This document shows positions 1-15,052 of a stretch of DNA of 64,000 nt, one piece after another. Location of the stretch: assembly GCA_903813345.2 (NCBI GenBank), contig CAIIXF020000006.1:26233936-26297935 (forward strand), read 5' to 3'. The notes under the pieces are model-generated. The model had not been told where the DNA came from. It did not search any database and was given only the letters and a program-made list of their open reading frames with translations. The position numbers and the translations under genes were made by a program. Source of the DNA: Owenia fusiformis. Taxonomy: Eukaryota; Annelida; Polychaeta; Sabellida; Oweniidae. Within the stretch, counting starts at the first letter, position 1. Each line of letters begins with the position of its first letter.

Positions 1-480
1 GCCACTAGGGGCTACTAGAGAACCAGTTGGGGTAACTAAGGTGCTACTAGAGGCTACTAGAGAACAAATTGAGGTAGTTAGGGTGCTACTAGAGAACCAA
101 TTAAAGTAACTAGGGTGCTACTAGAGAACCAATTGAGGCACCTAGGGTGCTACTTGGGCTATTAGAGAACCAATTGGGGTAACTAGGCTGCCAATAGGGA
201 CTACTAGAAAACCAATTGGGGTAACTAGAACAATACCAGGGGCAACTAGAGAACTAGTTGGGGTAGTTAGGGTGCTATAAGGGGCAACAAGAGAACCAAT
301 TTGATAACTAGGGATTTACTAGGGGCTACTTAAGAACCAATTGGGGTTAATTAGAGAAATACCGGGGGCAACTAGAGAACCAATTGGGGTAGTTAGGGTG
401 CTATTAGGGGCAAAAAGTGAACCAATTGGATAATTAGGGGTCTACTAGGGGCTTCTAGAGAATGAATTGGGAAACAAGGG
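1..480. repeat. degenerate minisatellite at the left edge
   Basis: Units containing GCTACTAGAGAACCAATTGG and GGTAACTAGGGTGCTACTAG recur head to tail. Unit length varies (about 32, 42 and 60 bp) because a sub-block is present or absent. Copies diverge strongly and the array is cut by the window edge. No coding potential is seen. Confidence 0.85.
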
Positions 481-489
481 TGTTATATA

Positions 490-970
490 TTTGTATTTTT
501 CTTGAAAATGAATATTTTATAAAAATGGGGTAGGGATACCATACTTTATCTGTATTATGAAGTAATATCATTTTGGAGAGACTACATAAACCTATGGTAT
601 TTATCTGCTGTTTGCACTTCATTTATTATACTTGGAAGTTTTAGTAATAATCCAGTCACTATAAATACATTTAGTCCTTGGAAAAGAGAATATTGAATCT
701 TATTTGAATAGTTATTTTACTTCAAAAATAGGGCAGGTACCGCATACATTTGACCAAATGTAATTATATTTAGACAAATCATGATAACTATGGATGCTAA
801 TTGATCATTCCACATTAAATATTACATGTGAGCACTATAAACACCAAACAATATGATAAAAGGTATTATCTATCATTATACGTGTTTTTTTCTTGAAAAT
901 CCCTAAATTAGAAGAATGGGGTAGGGGTACCATACTACATCTAAAATATGGAGTAATGTCATCTCGTTTA
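490..970. repeat. diverged direct duplication (~390 bp apart)
   Basis: The segment around 490-577 (containing TTTTCTTGAAAAT and GGGGTAGGGATACCATACT) recurs around 882-967 with the same order of motifs (TTTCTTGAAAAT, GGGGTAGGGGTACCATACT, GGAGTAATGTCATCT). A weaker third resemblance lies near 728. It reads as an old local duplication in non-coding DNA. Confidence 0.6.
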
Positions 971-1061
971 GACCAAATATGTTACCTGTGGTATTAATAT
1001 TTTGAAGTTTTAGTTACAATCCAATATATAATCAAATCCAAGTTATAATCCAATATATTAT

Positions 1062-1923
1062 CACGGGTTATTAGAGTATCCGCGTATATCGAGTATGACC
1101 GGTTCTAAGCTTACGAGTGTGACCGTATTTCTGTTCCTATAAACAGACGAGGTGAGTACTTGCTTTTATGAACACTTTCGAACGTTTTCTTTTTATCCTA
1201 CTTGGTCAATGAATGATACTTGGTATACTTATAATGCCAGGCATATCACAAGGGGTCTTAATCAAGAGAAAATCCTAGTTTCCAGCATCTTTGATCAGTT
1301 TTTGTGTAACACAACGCAACTTCGAAGAGGATGACACATCTTATGTATAATATATAGCTAGATCTACGAATTAGTCATGAATATTTTAAATAATTTAGCC
1401 TGCTCTGTCCAAATATTATACATCTTTGAATTTTTGAGAATACGAATGTCACTGGTGCCCCAATATTGGAGAATACGGTTGTGAAATGTCTTCCATGACA
1501 TTTCACAAGCGTATCCTCTGGGAAAAGATAAATCCTTCTCTTGCTCACTCTACGGGGATCATATAAACTGAGATTTGGAGATCTTGTTCAGGTTAGCCAT
1601 AAAAAGGTCTGGGATTTGTTTTTTTCTACTGTGATATTAATGATTTGGCTCTAAGGCGAGAAATCTGTACTTTCTGATTGATATTCCATTATGAACAGTT
1701 ACATTGCTAAAATAGCTCATGTTTAACATTTTTTTGTTACATTACTATTAAATACAGCATAAACTATATTCAACAAACACAATTTCAAAAAGGATAATAT
1801 AGAAGTTAACCTTTATTTTCCATTTTTAAGCAGCTGTGCCTCTCATGACTTTCCAAAACAGGTCATATTCGTAGCCTTAGAACCGGTCATACTCCATATA
1901 CGTGGAAACTCTAGTAGCCCGTG
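1062..1923. mobile_element. non-autonomous DNA transposon with ~68-bp terminal inverted repeats
   Basis: The left end starts CACGGGTTATTAGAGTATCC and the right end is its inverted counterpart, ending ACTCTAGTAGCCCGTG. The match continues inward for about 68 bp, including GAGTATGACCGGTTCTAAG. The flanks are AT-rich and only weakly alike, so the target duplication is uncertain. Internal sequence has no transposase-like frame. An internal perfect stem (TTGTGAAATGTC, 6-nt loop, GACATTTCACAA) lies near 1481-1510. Confidence 0.8.
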
Positions 1924-2679
1924 TATAATAATCTAACAAGTGCACCTATTGCTATATTTAAACAATGCGCAGTTTTATACCAGACGCCAAAAACTGGCCA
2001 AAATATGATGAAAACAAGGGAAAAAATCAAATCAAAAATATATTGAAATGGCTGTACAGATTCATGCAGCAAAGTACTCAAATTGCATCCGGCAGATTTG
2101 AATTAAGGACACCCTAAATATACTGAAAAGTTACAAATATAGCATGCATCCAAAAGTTCCACCATTCTTGAAAATATGGCAATATATTGCAGGACTAGCA
2201 GATCACTACTATGCATATTAACATACATGTCTTATATGTAAATAATGCTATAAGTATAGCAGAGCTAATATGGAAATACATTAATATTGTATGTATACAT
2301 TTAAAATACAATTTGTTTATTCTTTATAAACATATGATTTATCCTAAAATGGATTTTGAATAAAATTAATAGTTCTAGTACCAATATGGTATTATTTAAA
2401 AAATATTAACTTCACAACACAGTAAATGAATACATTTTGGTTTTAGTGCATTCTCCCCTTAATTCCTTTAACCTAGAAATGGTTTTTCCGGACAAGTTAC
2501 CAAGAAGGATACTTTTCACACCCATTTATAAGTAGACTCATACACATTTAAAAGCTAATACTCAAATTATTTCTAGCATCAAAATGATATTTTAATAGTA
2601 GTAATTCTACCAGTTTATTAATAATTATAACTAATATGTTATCATTAATATCAAAAACATCTCAAAATTACCTAAACAT

Positions 2680-3185
2680 TGGTTATGCAAATGAGCAAAT
2701 TGACATATCTTGTTAATTATGAACAGGGGGCCCCCGATAGCTTCATTTTGGTATATATATCATTAAAATCGGACCAAGAACATACGTACTATGTTCAAAA
2801 ATATAATTTCTGATTAAATTTTGAAAGTTGCCATGGAAACGGCTGCTTTTTTCAAAGCTTGCAGCCAATTTATTTCGAACACAAATGATGAAATTTAGTT
2901 ATGTCTACCAATACATTTTCAATTACATCTAATGTGCCATTATAATATCAAATATATCACCAAAATACCTCAAATCGGCTCAAGAATCTACTTATGACGT
3001 CATAATAGATATGCAAATTAGCTAATTTGCATATTTTCTTGTTTATAAACAAGGGGGCGTCAATAGCTTCATTTTGATATATGTATCATTAGAATTGGAC
3101 AGATAACAGGTGTTCTATGATCCGAAAGGTGATTTCTGATTTATTGATTATATTTTAAATGGTTGCTATGGAAACGGGTGTTTTT
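2680..3185. repeat. two tandem ~335-bp repeats carrying octamer, CRE and RFX X-box motifs
   Basis: Copy 1 (about 2,680-2,860) and copy 2 (about 3,005-3,185) share the order ATGCAAAT, ATAGCTTCATTTTG, a long AT stretch, TTTCTGATT, then an X-box. The X-boxes are GTTGCCATGGAAAC at 2827-2840 and GTTGCTATGGAAAC at 3162-3175, giving a 335-bp period. Copy 2 has a 22-bp perfect palindrome at 3011-3032 (two ATGCAAAT octamers facing inward) and TGACGTCA at 2995-3002 just before it. No open frame is present. Confidence 0.75.
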
Positions 3186-3431
3186 GCAATTTTTGCCCCA
3201 AATTCAAACTTAGGTACAAGTGGATTTGAAATGCTTTACAACGATACCTCATTTGTCCTTTTCCCCTTCGTGTATATTAATCACAATTTTCAGACCTCCA
3301 TTCTACTAGCCTATAATTAAACAATTAAACATAACAGACTATTTAGTGCATTAAATGCTTTGACTGACTAAAAAGGAATGAATCTGACAAAATATGACAA
3401 GTACATTTTAAATGTGACAAAGTGAGAATTT

Positions 3432-3669
3432 GACTTACAGTCTGAATATTTATTCAGACCAAGGATACAGTCTAGGGAGCCCTCCAGATGAAGTTATACA
3501 GGGGATGTCATTCATGTACAATATGAATATACTTTTCCATATATTGTTGCACAATGGTCTCCCGATTTCTTATTTTTTGGGTTCTACTGACACAATAAAA
3601 CAGTGGAAATGGACACTAACTTGGGGTAGACTATATCCTTCGTCTGAATAAATATTCAGACTGTAAGTC
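3432..3669. mobile_element. 238-bp MITE with ~43-bp inverted termini
   Basis: The left end reads GACTTACAGTCTGAATATTT and the right end is its inverted copy closing CTGAATATT...CTGTAAGTC. The arms match for about 43 bp with two differences, and each arm contains a further palindrome (TCTGAATATTTATTCAGA). A 73-codon open frame across the element is a by-product of the repeat and not a gene. I could not define a clear target duplication. Confidence 0.85.
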
Positions 3670-3740
3670 ACCTATTGTAAAATGTGGTGTTGTATAAATG
3701 TTACAAATAAGTTTGTTTAATGATAAAATGATTACCTTAT

Positions 3741-4554
3741 CAGGGCTCTCACCAGAAAAAAATTAGGGTGTGGTGCTTGTTACTGCGAATACGCGATTCG
3801 AAGCGTGAGTAAAGCGAACGCGCGAGCGGAGCGAGCCTAAGCTATTAAAAATATTTTGTAACTATATTCACTTGCAAAAGTTCTTAATTTATCCATAATT
3901 TGTGTACAATATTAGTAATATACATTATACCTTCTTCTATTGAATCACTGCAAACTTTCTGATTCTGAATTATAACCTGCTGGATTGGCAGGCCATACAT
4001 TTTGACTTCCTGTTTACTTGCTGAATTATAATCTGCTGGATTGGCAGGCCATACTTTTTGACTTCCTGTTTACCGGCAAGTATAATTCACTCAGTATTTC
4101 TCAAATACTGATGATTATCTGTCAATTTCACTTAAGATTTGTCTTCTCTAAGGTAGGTGGGTTCTTGTTCTTTTATTCTGATTACGTTTTGAGTAGAATT
4201 TACAATTAGTTTTATAGAAGAGATAGGTTGAATTTTTTTCAATTTTTTTTTGATCTTGGCCTTTGGCCGTGATCTGCCGTGGGAAAAGTGCGTCCAAGTG
4301 ACTCTGAAGCTCCTTGCGCAATTATTTTGGCGCAGAAGCAGTACCTCACGTTCAATACAAATATGGCTGTCAGGTAAAAGAAATTTGTTTACAAATCGTG
4401 ATTTAACACGATATTAGCATGAATTTTCAACAATTTAGGCTGTGGTTACTACAGTTTAGACTGTGGTTACTACCTTCTATTTTGGATTGGTTGTGGCGGC
4501 ACTCAATTAGAGTGTGGCGGGGCGCCACACTCTAAAAGCGTAGCGAGAGCCCTG
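3741..4554. mobile_element. hAT-like non-autonomous element, CAGGGCTCTC termini, 5-bp target duplication
   Basis: The element opens CAGGGCTCTCACCAG and closes CGCTACGC-type sequence ending GCGAGAGCCCTG. CTTAT flanks it at 3736-3740 and 4555-4559. Just inside each end is the phrase AGGGTGTGGTG / GTGTGGCGGGGCGCCACACT. It carries an internal ~60-bp tandem duplication at about 3,964-4,072 (CTGCTGGATTGGCAGGCCAT twice). A shorter relative lies at 27,044-27,271. No transposase frame is seen. Confidence 0.8.
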
Positions 4555-5190
4555 CTTATAAAGAACTTACAATATTATTTTTTCGTATATTGTCCTCTTA
4601 CTGAAGATATTCATAAAATGTACAGACGCTTCTTGTAGCGAAGCCATTGATTAGGCCAAGCCATTTTGGCAATGCCAATTCTCACGATAAACGAGATTTA
4701 GCCAGTGACGTCAGTCTATTTGTAAACAAATAACACGTGGAGCGGACGGAGCAACATTACGGAAGCGTATTGCTAAATTCCATAATGGAATTTATTAGAT
4801 CTAGTCATTTATTATCATTATCCCGATTAATTTTCTTCATTTATAGTAAATAGAGCGGAAATATTCATGAAGAAGGCCGAGGTAATCAAGTGGTCATGTG
4901 TTGTCAAAGTTCAAAATTTGCATATCTCGTTTGGATCTCGTGAACTCAAATGTCCTTGACATTGATTTCGCGATCTACTTATGAACACATCCTGAGGTTT
5001 TGGTGAGTCTGAACATTTCATTATTTTATATCAACTTGTACCCGCCTTATACAAATATTTTTGCTTCTAGTTTAAGATGAACATCTCTTCAACATATTCA
5101 CCAATTTTCAAGGTGAACATTCTTATAATAAACGAGAAATTAATGTGCAAAAAATATCACCGCGATTTCCACAGGAAATATATTAATCAT

Positions 5191-5219
5191 AACAGACCGA
5201 ATATTATATTCGGTCTGTT
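5191..5219. repeat. 29-bp near-perfect palindrome
   Basis: AACAGACCGAATA faces its complement TATTCGGTCTGTT around a central TTA. It could form a stem of 13 bp. No neighbouring gene explains it. Confidence 0.7.
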
Positions 5220-6216
5220 GGATACATACTAAACTTGGGGTGATATAGTCTATATTGAACCCCTATTTCCAGAAAATTTTCAAATGATTTCTAATCCTCG
5301 ACTCCTAGATGTTTTTAATCCTGCCTTATGAGATATGATTCACCGAAATGTCGTCTTCCTTTTTACCTTTTGTTATCCGCAATTGAGCAGCGGATGCTCT
5401 CTTCTGACCACCAGATTTTGCCGGTCCATCGCCCTCCTCTTTCTTTTGCTGTTGTTTTAAGGAAAATAACTTTATCATATCAATTAATGTTGTCCCTCTC
5501 TACTTTCTTAAGTGTATACTGAAACAGTTATTGCATAAAAATAGAGAGATTATAAAATATCTAAAAAATTTCCTCTTTTGTTGACGAACAGACAACTTGA
5601 ACACAGTCCATTAAAGCGTTTATAAAATATTTAATGCTTTCATTTAACTATGGAAAGATTAAGAATTAAATACCTATAAAGAAGCTCCCGATTGAGGTTT
5701 AGTAATTTTAGAAATACAATTCAATCAAATCCCATTTGATTTAGAAATAAATATGATCAGTGTCAGATTTAGGAATGTGTATATATGTAATTTCGTCTAG
5801 AGTAACTTCATGATTATTCCCGGGGAATTCGGCTTTAAAATATATGCTGTGGTATTCGATCATTGGGTTTCAAGAGAAGGGTGGGCAACTTCCTTTATTT
5901 CATACATAGGCATTACCTCGGATTTTCAAAACTGGAAAATTTTCACATTCCAAGAAAAATCTTATTTTGTACATTTCATCTGTGATTTACTTGACATACA
6001 TACATGTCGATAATTTAATAGAAAATGGAATTCATCATGATTGATTATGGAAATAATGAAAGTGAACATTCTCCCACAAATAAAGTTTTTATTGGAATGT
6101 GTTCTTGAATAATTACCCAAAATGCAAGAGGACATTTTGATACCTCTTTTCCTAAGTGGTCTTTTTCAGTAATCATATTGAAAATTGATTTTTAGTCTAG
6201 ATAATACTAAAACATA

Positions 6217-7258
6217 CAGGGTGTCCGGAAGTAAAGATACAAATGCTCTAATTTCGTTAAATTAACCTGTTGTGAGATGAAATTGCTACAGATTGTAGAA
6301 TGACATTGTAACAATTTATCCTGCAACTGTCATGACAAATTGATTCAAAATAAAGTTATGGTTGTTATGGTAACATGAGTCGCGGGTATGTGGAGCAGCT
6401 TCACAATTATGTTTTATAATTCTTTTCTCCTGTTCATATCATCTTGACGCTCCGTCGTCTGTTGCTATTATGCATCAAATTATGTACCACAACAGCAAAG
6501 GGATTAGTACTGTAACATTATCTAATCATTTGACATTGTTATCCAGTATTATGTATTTTCCACCTTTATCTAAACATTCTTGGTGCATTTTGACCGGAGA
6601 TTCAAAGACCTGACAAAACCTTTGCTGTCAGTCTCTAAGATTGCTGATAACATTGGCTTCCAGCCGAGTCTCATTTTTATGTTGAACTCCTCACAAATAT
6701 TGCTTTAACATATTCTCATTAATGTCCAACGGGACATTATCAGGGAAATATGGGCCATTGTACAAAAAGGTTAATGTCAAGACATTCAATTGTAAGATTT
6801 GTTTTCTTTGCTTTGTGCATTGGAGCATTGACTGTGGAGGTGCACTATTGACTTTCCTATTAATCCAGGGACCCTTTTTCTAAGCACCTTTTCTTTGATT
6901 ATACTTGTGACATTGCATAGTTCTGATATGTATCAATGATATCGTTATACTAAAGGGAATACTATGGCAGCAAGAATACAATATTGAACAGAACAAAAAA
7001 CTAATAAGAAATACAATAATAAACACTATTTCAAATGGTTATATTTCAGCAATTTATCACAATTTAGCGATATCCTGGAACTGCTCCGCATACCCCTAAC
7101 CACTGTAACCATGACAACCGTAACTTTAACACATTTAGACTATGTTATAAAAGTTGGTAGATGTATTGTAATGTAGTTCCTCTACAATCTGTAGCGATTT
7201 CATTACAAAGAAACTAAATCTTTTAGAGTATTTGTATCTTTACTTTCCGGACACCCTG
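6217..7258. mobile_element. TA-flanked transposon with ~200-bp inverted terminal repeats
   Basis: The left terminus is CAGGGTGTCCGGAAGTAAAG and the right terminus is its inverted match TTTACTTTCCGGACACCCTG, each bounded by TA as in Tc1/mariner-type insertions. Inverted similarity runs about 200 bp inward on both sides, including GCTACAGATTGTAGA and a GTTGTTATGGTAAC / GTTGTCATGGTTAC phrase. The 1.04-kb element has no long open frame, so it is non-autonomous. Confidence 0.85.
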
Positions 7259-10150
7259 TATACATTTATCTAATAATTTTTGAAATATTATCATAAAAAG
7301 GGGAGCATGGCACCCGGGGCATGGCACTGCTCATTTGAATTGCTCATGCTTATAACACAGAGTTGCATACCCCCATGATCCGATCAAAATAGGTTAATTT
7401 TTACAACTCAAGTTGTCACGATACATTGATTGCCATAATAGGCACAATATAGACACACATTGTAGAATCATACAAAATGATATTGAAATAACGTAAACGT
7501 TGAATAATTTATATTTTATTGCCCAACTCTAGCTATTGTGCGTTGCGTCTTTCTTACCTTATTCTTCGGCCAAAGTGTGTAACTTGGCTAGAGACAGCTG
7601 AGTAACGTCTTTCTGCTTCAAGGATAAAAATGAATGTTGGTAATGTGTGTTCACTGATGTATATCATCTAAGGTAATGAATGCTATTTCTCATACTGAAA
7701 TTTAGTCACATATTGACAAATTAAGTGAATACGTCATGTTATCATACCACCTAGAAAGGCGCGACCTGTCTTGCCCCTACCCTATTTGCTTGTGCAAATT
7801 TATAGGCTTGTGCCAGAAGGTTTATGCTTAACGTATAAATTCAAGTATTTGCAAACTATGCTGCACGTTTCTGGATGAAAAAATTACAGCAAAACCAAGA
7901 CTAATATTTAAAACACCCCTCGTACTTAGTCCCGATCAATTGTCTTTGTATTGATTAAATACATTTTTTCAAATATATATCACATCATTGTCCCATTTTG
8001 CCCCGGCCTCCCCTACCTATCGTCCACAAATGACGGCAGGGGCCAATGGGGAGAATACCCCAGAATTCATAGATCGTAGAGATGGACCTCTTGGATATCC
8101 CCTCCCTCTTGGTAGAGCCCATGATTTTTATCTTTCAAAATGGACGTAATGGGAAATAATACAAAATTCAATGATTAACCTATCTTTAAGTAAAGATCGA
8201 CGCGTGAACGTAACAATCATAAGAAAACGCTAACCATTCATATTCAACAGGGTGTGTGGCATTCATATACCAGACAGGGAGACGGAGCATCTCTTATTCT
8301 ACAAAAGATAATCTAGAAATGGCCGGAATCGATCATGGATTGGTTATAGGCTAGGGGATGGTTATGGTGTCCAAAAGTTAGTGAGTAGTGGAATGAACAA
8401 CAAAATTCCATTAGAGAGAGAGAGAGAGGGGGGGGGAGGCAGGGGAAAATGAAGGTTTTATTCGTGAAGGCTGACTTTTGAGGAATTCAGGTGAACTCAA
8501 ATAAACATTTGAACATATAGCAGTATAGAGCAGGGGTTTGAACAATATTTTTTCACATATGTAAATGTTTGGGAACGATTCCTTCAATAGAACAAAATAT
8601 ATCACATGTTATATAGATAATGTTTAATATTTTTATTATGATATAAGCAAGTGTATAAGTTAACATTTTTTGTTTTTCTATGCATTTGGAAAATAATCAA
8701 TCAACAACCATATGTACTGTCCTTACTTCCTGCGAAAGCTATGTGGATTTTGATATAATAGCCGTAAGTTTCAAATTCTAACATGGCTCTCGATTGAGTT
8801 ATACTGTCCGACTTCTCGACCATTAGAATTCAGTTGATTAACAACTCCAAACGTGTTTTATATTCCAAAATAATCGTTTTTCCATAATAAGGCTCTTGAA
8901 GATCAATGGCTGTATCGTACCTAACTCGAATGTATGTTTATTTTCCTTCCTTTCCTGTGGTAAATTAAAAATCTCATAGAGATTAGTCTCCTCTAAAATG
9001 GACCATGATTTATCTTTACGTAAATGTACAATAACACTACTAATTAAGTCTTGAGAAGAATAAAGATAATGATCTTTAAAAAGAAAATGGTACATGTAAG
9101 TAAATTGTGTTTGATCCCCTTGGATATTGTAAAAATTGTAAGATAATTTGGATATTACAATCAAATATATACAGGAAAAGCCATACATCTGTTAACCTTT
9201 TCACTTCGGAAAAAGTAATAAAACGCTTTTAAAAGAGATAAAATCATATCCTATGATCCTAGGCTGTTAAGAATAAAAATACAAATCTCTACAAAATGTA
9301 ATGTTCAGCTAGTTTACTAAAACGTCGAATTTCAATGCAATTTGTCAAAACCCCGGGGTCAAAACAGTTATCTCCAAAATGACGCTTCGTTACGCTTTAA
9401 TTATTCCAGAGAGAAAAAATGCTATACATCTTGTCAGTATTTTCAGCGAATGAATATCTATATAATTTCAATATCTATGTTTTAGAAAGAAAAGTACAAT
9501 GTACATTGTGGTAGAAAAATATATAATCTTGGATTTCGTATGTAAATATCATATGGTTGATATGGTGTTCATAGTATTCACATTGTGGTACTATTGCAGT
9601 TGAGTAATATATAACACTTGCTTGCACAAATGTTTTCAACTTTACAACGCCACTAAATCGTGTTTGGGTACGTGTCAGAATCTGTGCAAGAATATCAAAA
9701 ATGGAGTTTTAAGTATAAAGAAACTATAAAAACTTCGACTACTTAATTATAATATATCTCTGTATTTGTTTATATTGTTCTTGGTTGTGCTCCGTCATCC
9801 CGGGACCGTCATCGCATCATATCACCGATTACATCATGTATACAGAGTGATCTAAAAGCAACCCCTATTGCTACTTCTATCCACGGCCATACATGAAATA
9901 GTCTTACTCATAGGCTAAAGGCAATAATTTTTAAAGAAAGATGGCACGGCAATCGATCATCGGTGTTTATTTATTAGGTGCCATCTTTATATCGTCCCAA
10001 AACCTAAGGTCTTACTTGTATGTCCGTGAAATGAAACTCTTAATCAAACGTCTTTACATATTTCAAATTGTCTTCAAAATCGTAATAAAGTTATATTTCC
10101 AGGTAAATCCAGTATAAATGGGTTGTTTTAGACAACATTCTGTTTCTATA
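7259..10150. other. non-coding stretch, nothing firmly recognised
   Basis: AT-rich sequence with a GA/G microsatellite at about 8,413-8,438. A 116-codon open frame on the minus strand (9,188-8,838) lacks any motif I recognise and has no convincing splice context. It could be a decayed repeat or an unknown exon. TTTATT motifs near 9,965-9,975 are possible minus-strand polyadenylation signals for the LITAF-like gene upstream. Confidence 0.5.
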
Positions 10151-11944
<1,794 letters not shown>

Positions 11945-14627
11945 TGTTTATCCGCTGGTACCAAAACAAAACAAAACAAACAATGAACACCATCTTAAGT
12001 CGTTTGGCAAGGACAATATTTTCATCTTTCATCGATATTAACGAATAGATTGCTGTCAATGGTTGAAGAGCGGATGCACTTGATGTCAATGATACTCCTT
12101 CGACTTCCCAATAATAAGTGCCATGATAACATTTAATTCGTTTTGCCATCATTAGAGAATGTAGACAAGACACGGTATCGTCCATGTAATATCTTTAGTA
12201 TACAAGGGTTCTCACCTTCATATTTATTAGATGCTATTATAACACCAAGCCCATTCCGAATTAAGCACCATGCAAAGTTACCGTAAAAGTTTAATATTAC
12301 CATGTACAGAAGGGGAATGGGAGCCAAGAAATAACGAGGTACGAGACATCTATTAGTAGTAATGCTTCCAAGAATGAAAAAATTTCCCTTTCGTTTTGTA
12401 TCAATGTCACCTTAGGAGAAGACAAGCCTCTACCCCGGGGTAACCCAGGCGAGGGCTTAAAATTGGTATCCTATGCTACATGATTACTTCCCGGTTGAAC
12501 TAATAAAAATCTTTACGTGACATTTCGCAATGAAATAAGGAATGACTGATTCATCCCCATGGGGCCTCTCATCTATATACATAATACACACCTAACCTCT
12601 CAATCCATATATTAATCTAAAGCAAGGGTAGTTATATTACAGGTTGCGTCCTTATAGTCTTAAGTTTAACATACAATCATAGGCAGTAACTATCCAAACC
12701 ATATCAAAACATTCAGGACGGCCATCTTAGATTTCAACCTATCTGAATCTCTATATTTCTGCTATATACACCACATCATATTAGAATACAATTAATAGTC
12801 TGTATTTGGTTTACAGTCGTTGATATATATGAAAAATCTAACCTACCTCTAAACAAAAATGTAGTATATACTTCCTTGTAAACGTGTTAAGACTGAGAGC
12901 TCGCCTTGACCTTAATACAACTAGCTTTTAATATTGGATGTTCATAGGCTCCCTTTGCCAATGTAAATACAAGGCAAATCCAATATCCCTCTGTTTATAA
13001 ATAGCTCAGCTAGTAATAGCTGTGAAATAAGAATTTCGAATATAGTTTTTCTGGCGCATATTCTGGCCCCATATTTGTATGTTCATTATAAAGTTATTTC
13101 AGTTTTTTAGGGGGGGGGGGGGTGGAGGAACATAGCAACATACCATCCATTATAAGAGTTCATCACCGGTGACGTTCCGCCCAATTCACCGTTTAGAAAA
13201 ACTTTAACAGGTAACTTAAAATCAGGGGCGGATCCGGGAACCAACAAGGGGAGGGGGCATATTTGAATTGAAAAAACGAAAATGTAAGGCCCATTTTCTT
13301 GATTTGGTCTAGGATTAAAAGTTGATGCCCAAAACCACCCGCCATCCGCCAGTGAAAATGGTGGAAGGCAAGCAAACACTTTGGATCATGGACCTGCCAA
13401 ATTTGGCAACAGCTATCGTTTCTACGGGAATCTTTCCTAAATTTTTTCCTGAAATTCAACGGAGGCCTTTGATATAATGATTTTTTATTGTCATTATTGT
13501 CATACTGATTACTGAACACGATGTACGTACGTTCAAACAATCAAACATTACGTATAGATGTTTATAAAGATGACGACTTGATTTAAAGACGGACAATGTT
13601 AAGTGTGTATTTTCATACTGAACCATAATGTAATGTTATGTGCGTTTTCTCATCATGATCCAAAGTGACTAACCAGAATGAAATTGGTTATATTACAACC
13701 GAGATATCACTTAAAATATGACATTACTGTTACAGACCGCGACGATGTTACGTTTTTCAAGACCTTGTAAAGGTTCCATAGTCAATGGATTCCTAGTTTT
13801 TAGTTTTATTTTCCTATTTTAATTTTGCATCTATTCATCTTTATGTAAAAGACCGACAGCCAGTCGATGGTCGGCGGTCGGTTTTTCGTAAACCCTGGAC
13901 GTTACCGCCTCATCACTCTCAGTCGCTGTTATCATTCAATGCGACGTTATGCATGGACGCAACCCTGCACGTATTATCACTAGTAGTCACTCCTACCTCC
14001 CAATTCAACCCTCTTCTCAGAATTGAATCCTTATTGTTCTTACTCAACAAACGTCAATGTAGTCAACATTGTTTGATAATTTCTTTATAATGTGAGGAGT
14101 TTCCATGCCTGTGTAGTCAAGTAGTGGGGGGAGATAGGGGCTGTAGCAAGACTAACTTCAATGGTATTTTTAAGATAAAATAATTTATTGAAAGACTTTT
14201 TTTCATGTGACTAAACATGTCAATTTCATAATTGCATAAATTACATTTTTTACAAAAATAAATCAAATATAATGTACAATCATTCCCAATGTTATAACCA
14301 TTTACAACTAAATACATCTCAGTTCATACACTGTAAGCATTCCTTAATTACATTTTATTACCCTTTACGATAATCTAATTTGCTATTTTACTCCTACACT
14401 CTGAGTCCAAGGAATGAACTACACAAAAAGGAGTTCAAATTCATGCATCTTCAGATATTATAAAAACCTATTTCACAACATACAGTTTTAAGGGTAGTTG
14501 ATTTACAAGTATAATATAACTATCACTGATGAGTGCAACTTACAAGATTTAATCATGAACCTCTAACCCTGATTTTACCTACTATTAAACATGCAATATA
14601 CAGTAAAACCTGGAAGTGGATCACTTC
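11945..14627. other. upstream/intergenic region of LITAF-like gene A
   Basis: No gene is recognised. Contains AAAAC repeats just upstream of the gene A start (11,965-11,980) and a poly-G tract with GGTGG near 13,111-13,126. A ~65-bp segment at about 13,395-13,465 (reverse complement contains GAATTTCAGGAAAAAATTTAGG and GTAGAAACGATAG) recurs at 39,865-39,925. The sequence at 13,226-13,260 (GGGGCGGATCCGGG) looks like a dispersed repeat. Confidence 0.5.
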
Positions 14628-15052
14628 TGTAAATGAAACACCTCGAGTGAAAACACCTCAAGTGAAACACCTCAAGTAAAGCACCTCAAGTGAAACACCT
14701 CAAGTAAAGCACCTCAAGTGAAACACCTCAAGTAAAGCACCTCAAATAAAACACCTCAAGTGAAACACCTAAAGTAAACACCTCAAGTGAAACACCTCAA
14801 GTAAAGCACCTCAAGTGAAACACCTCAAGTAAAGCACCTCAAGTGAAACACCTCAAGTAAAGCACCTCAAGTGAAACTCTTCAAGTGAAACACTTCAAGT
14901 GAAACTCTAAGTAAAGCACCTCAAGTGAAAATCTTCAAGTAAAACACCTCAAGTAAATCACCCCAAGTGAAGCACCTCAAGAAAAACACCTCAAGTGAGA
15001 CACCTCAAGTGAAACACCTCAAGTAAAACATCTCAAGTGAAACACCTCAATG
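14628..15052. repeat. 14-bp minisatellite
   Basis: About thirty head-to-tail copies of CACCTCAAGTGAAA alternating with CACCTCAAGTAAAG. The first unit follows an ACAGTAAAACCTGGAAGTGG phrase that recurs elsewhere in the window near 27,450, 36,850 and 54,840, so the array may have grown from the end of that dispersed repeat. Confidence 0.9.

Noticed and set aside
8838-9188. 116-codon minus-strand frame
   Set aside because: No recognisable domain, start context or splice partners; could be chance in AT-rich DNA. Mentioned only as unassigned.
14628-15052. CRISPR-like regular repeat
   Set aside because: Units are contiguous with no unique spacers, and the DNA is eukaryotic. It is an ordinary minisatellite, as are the other arrays.
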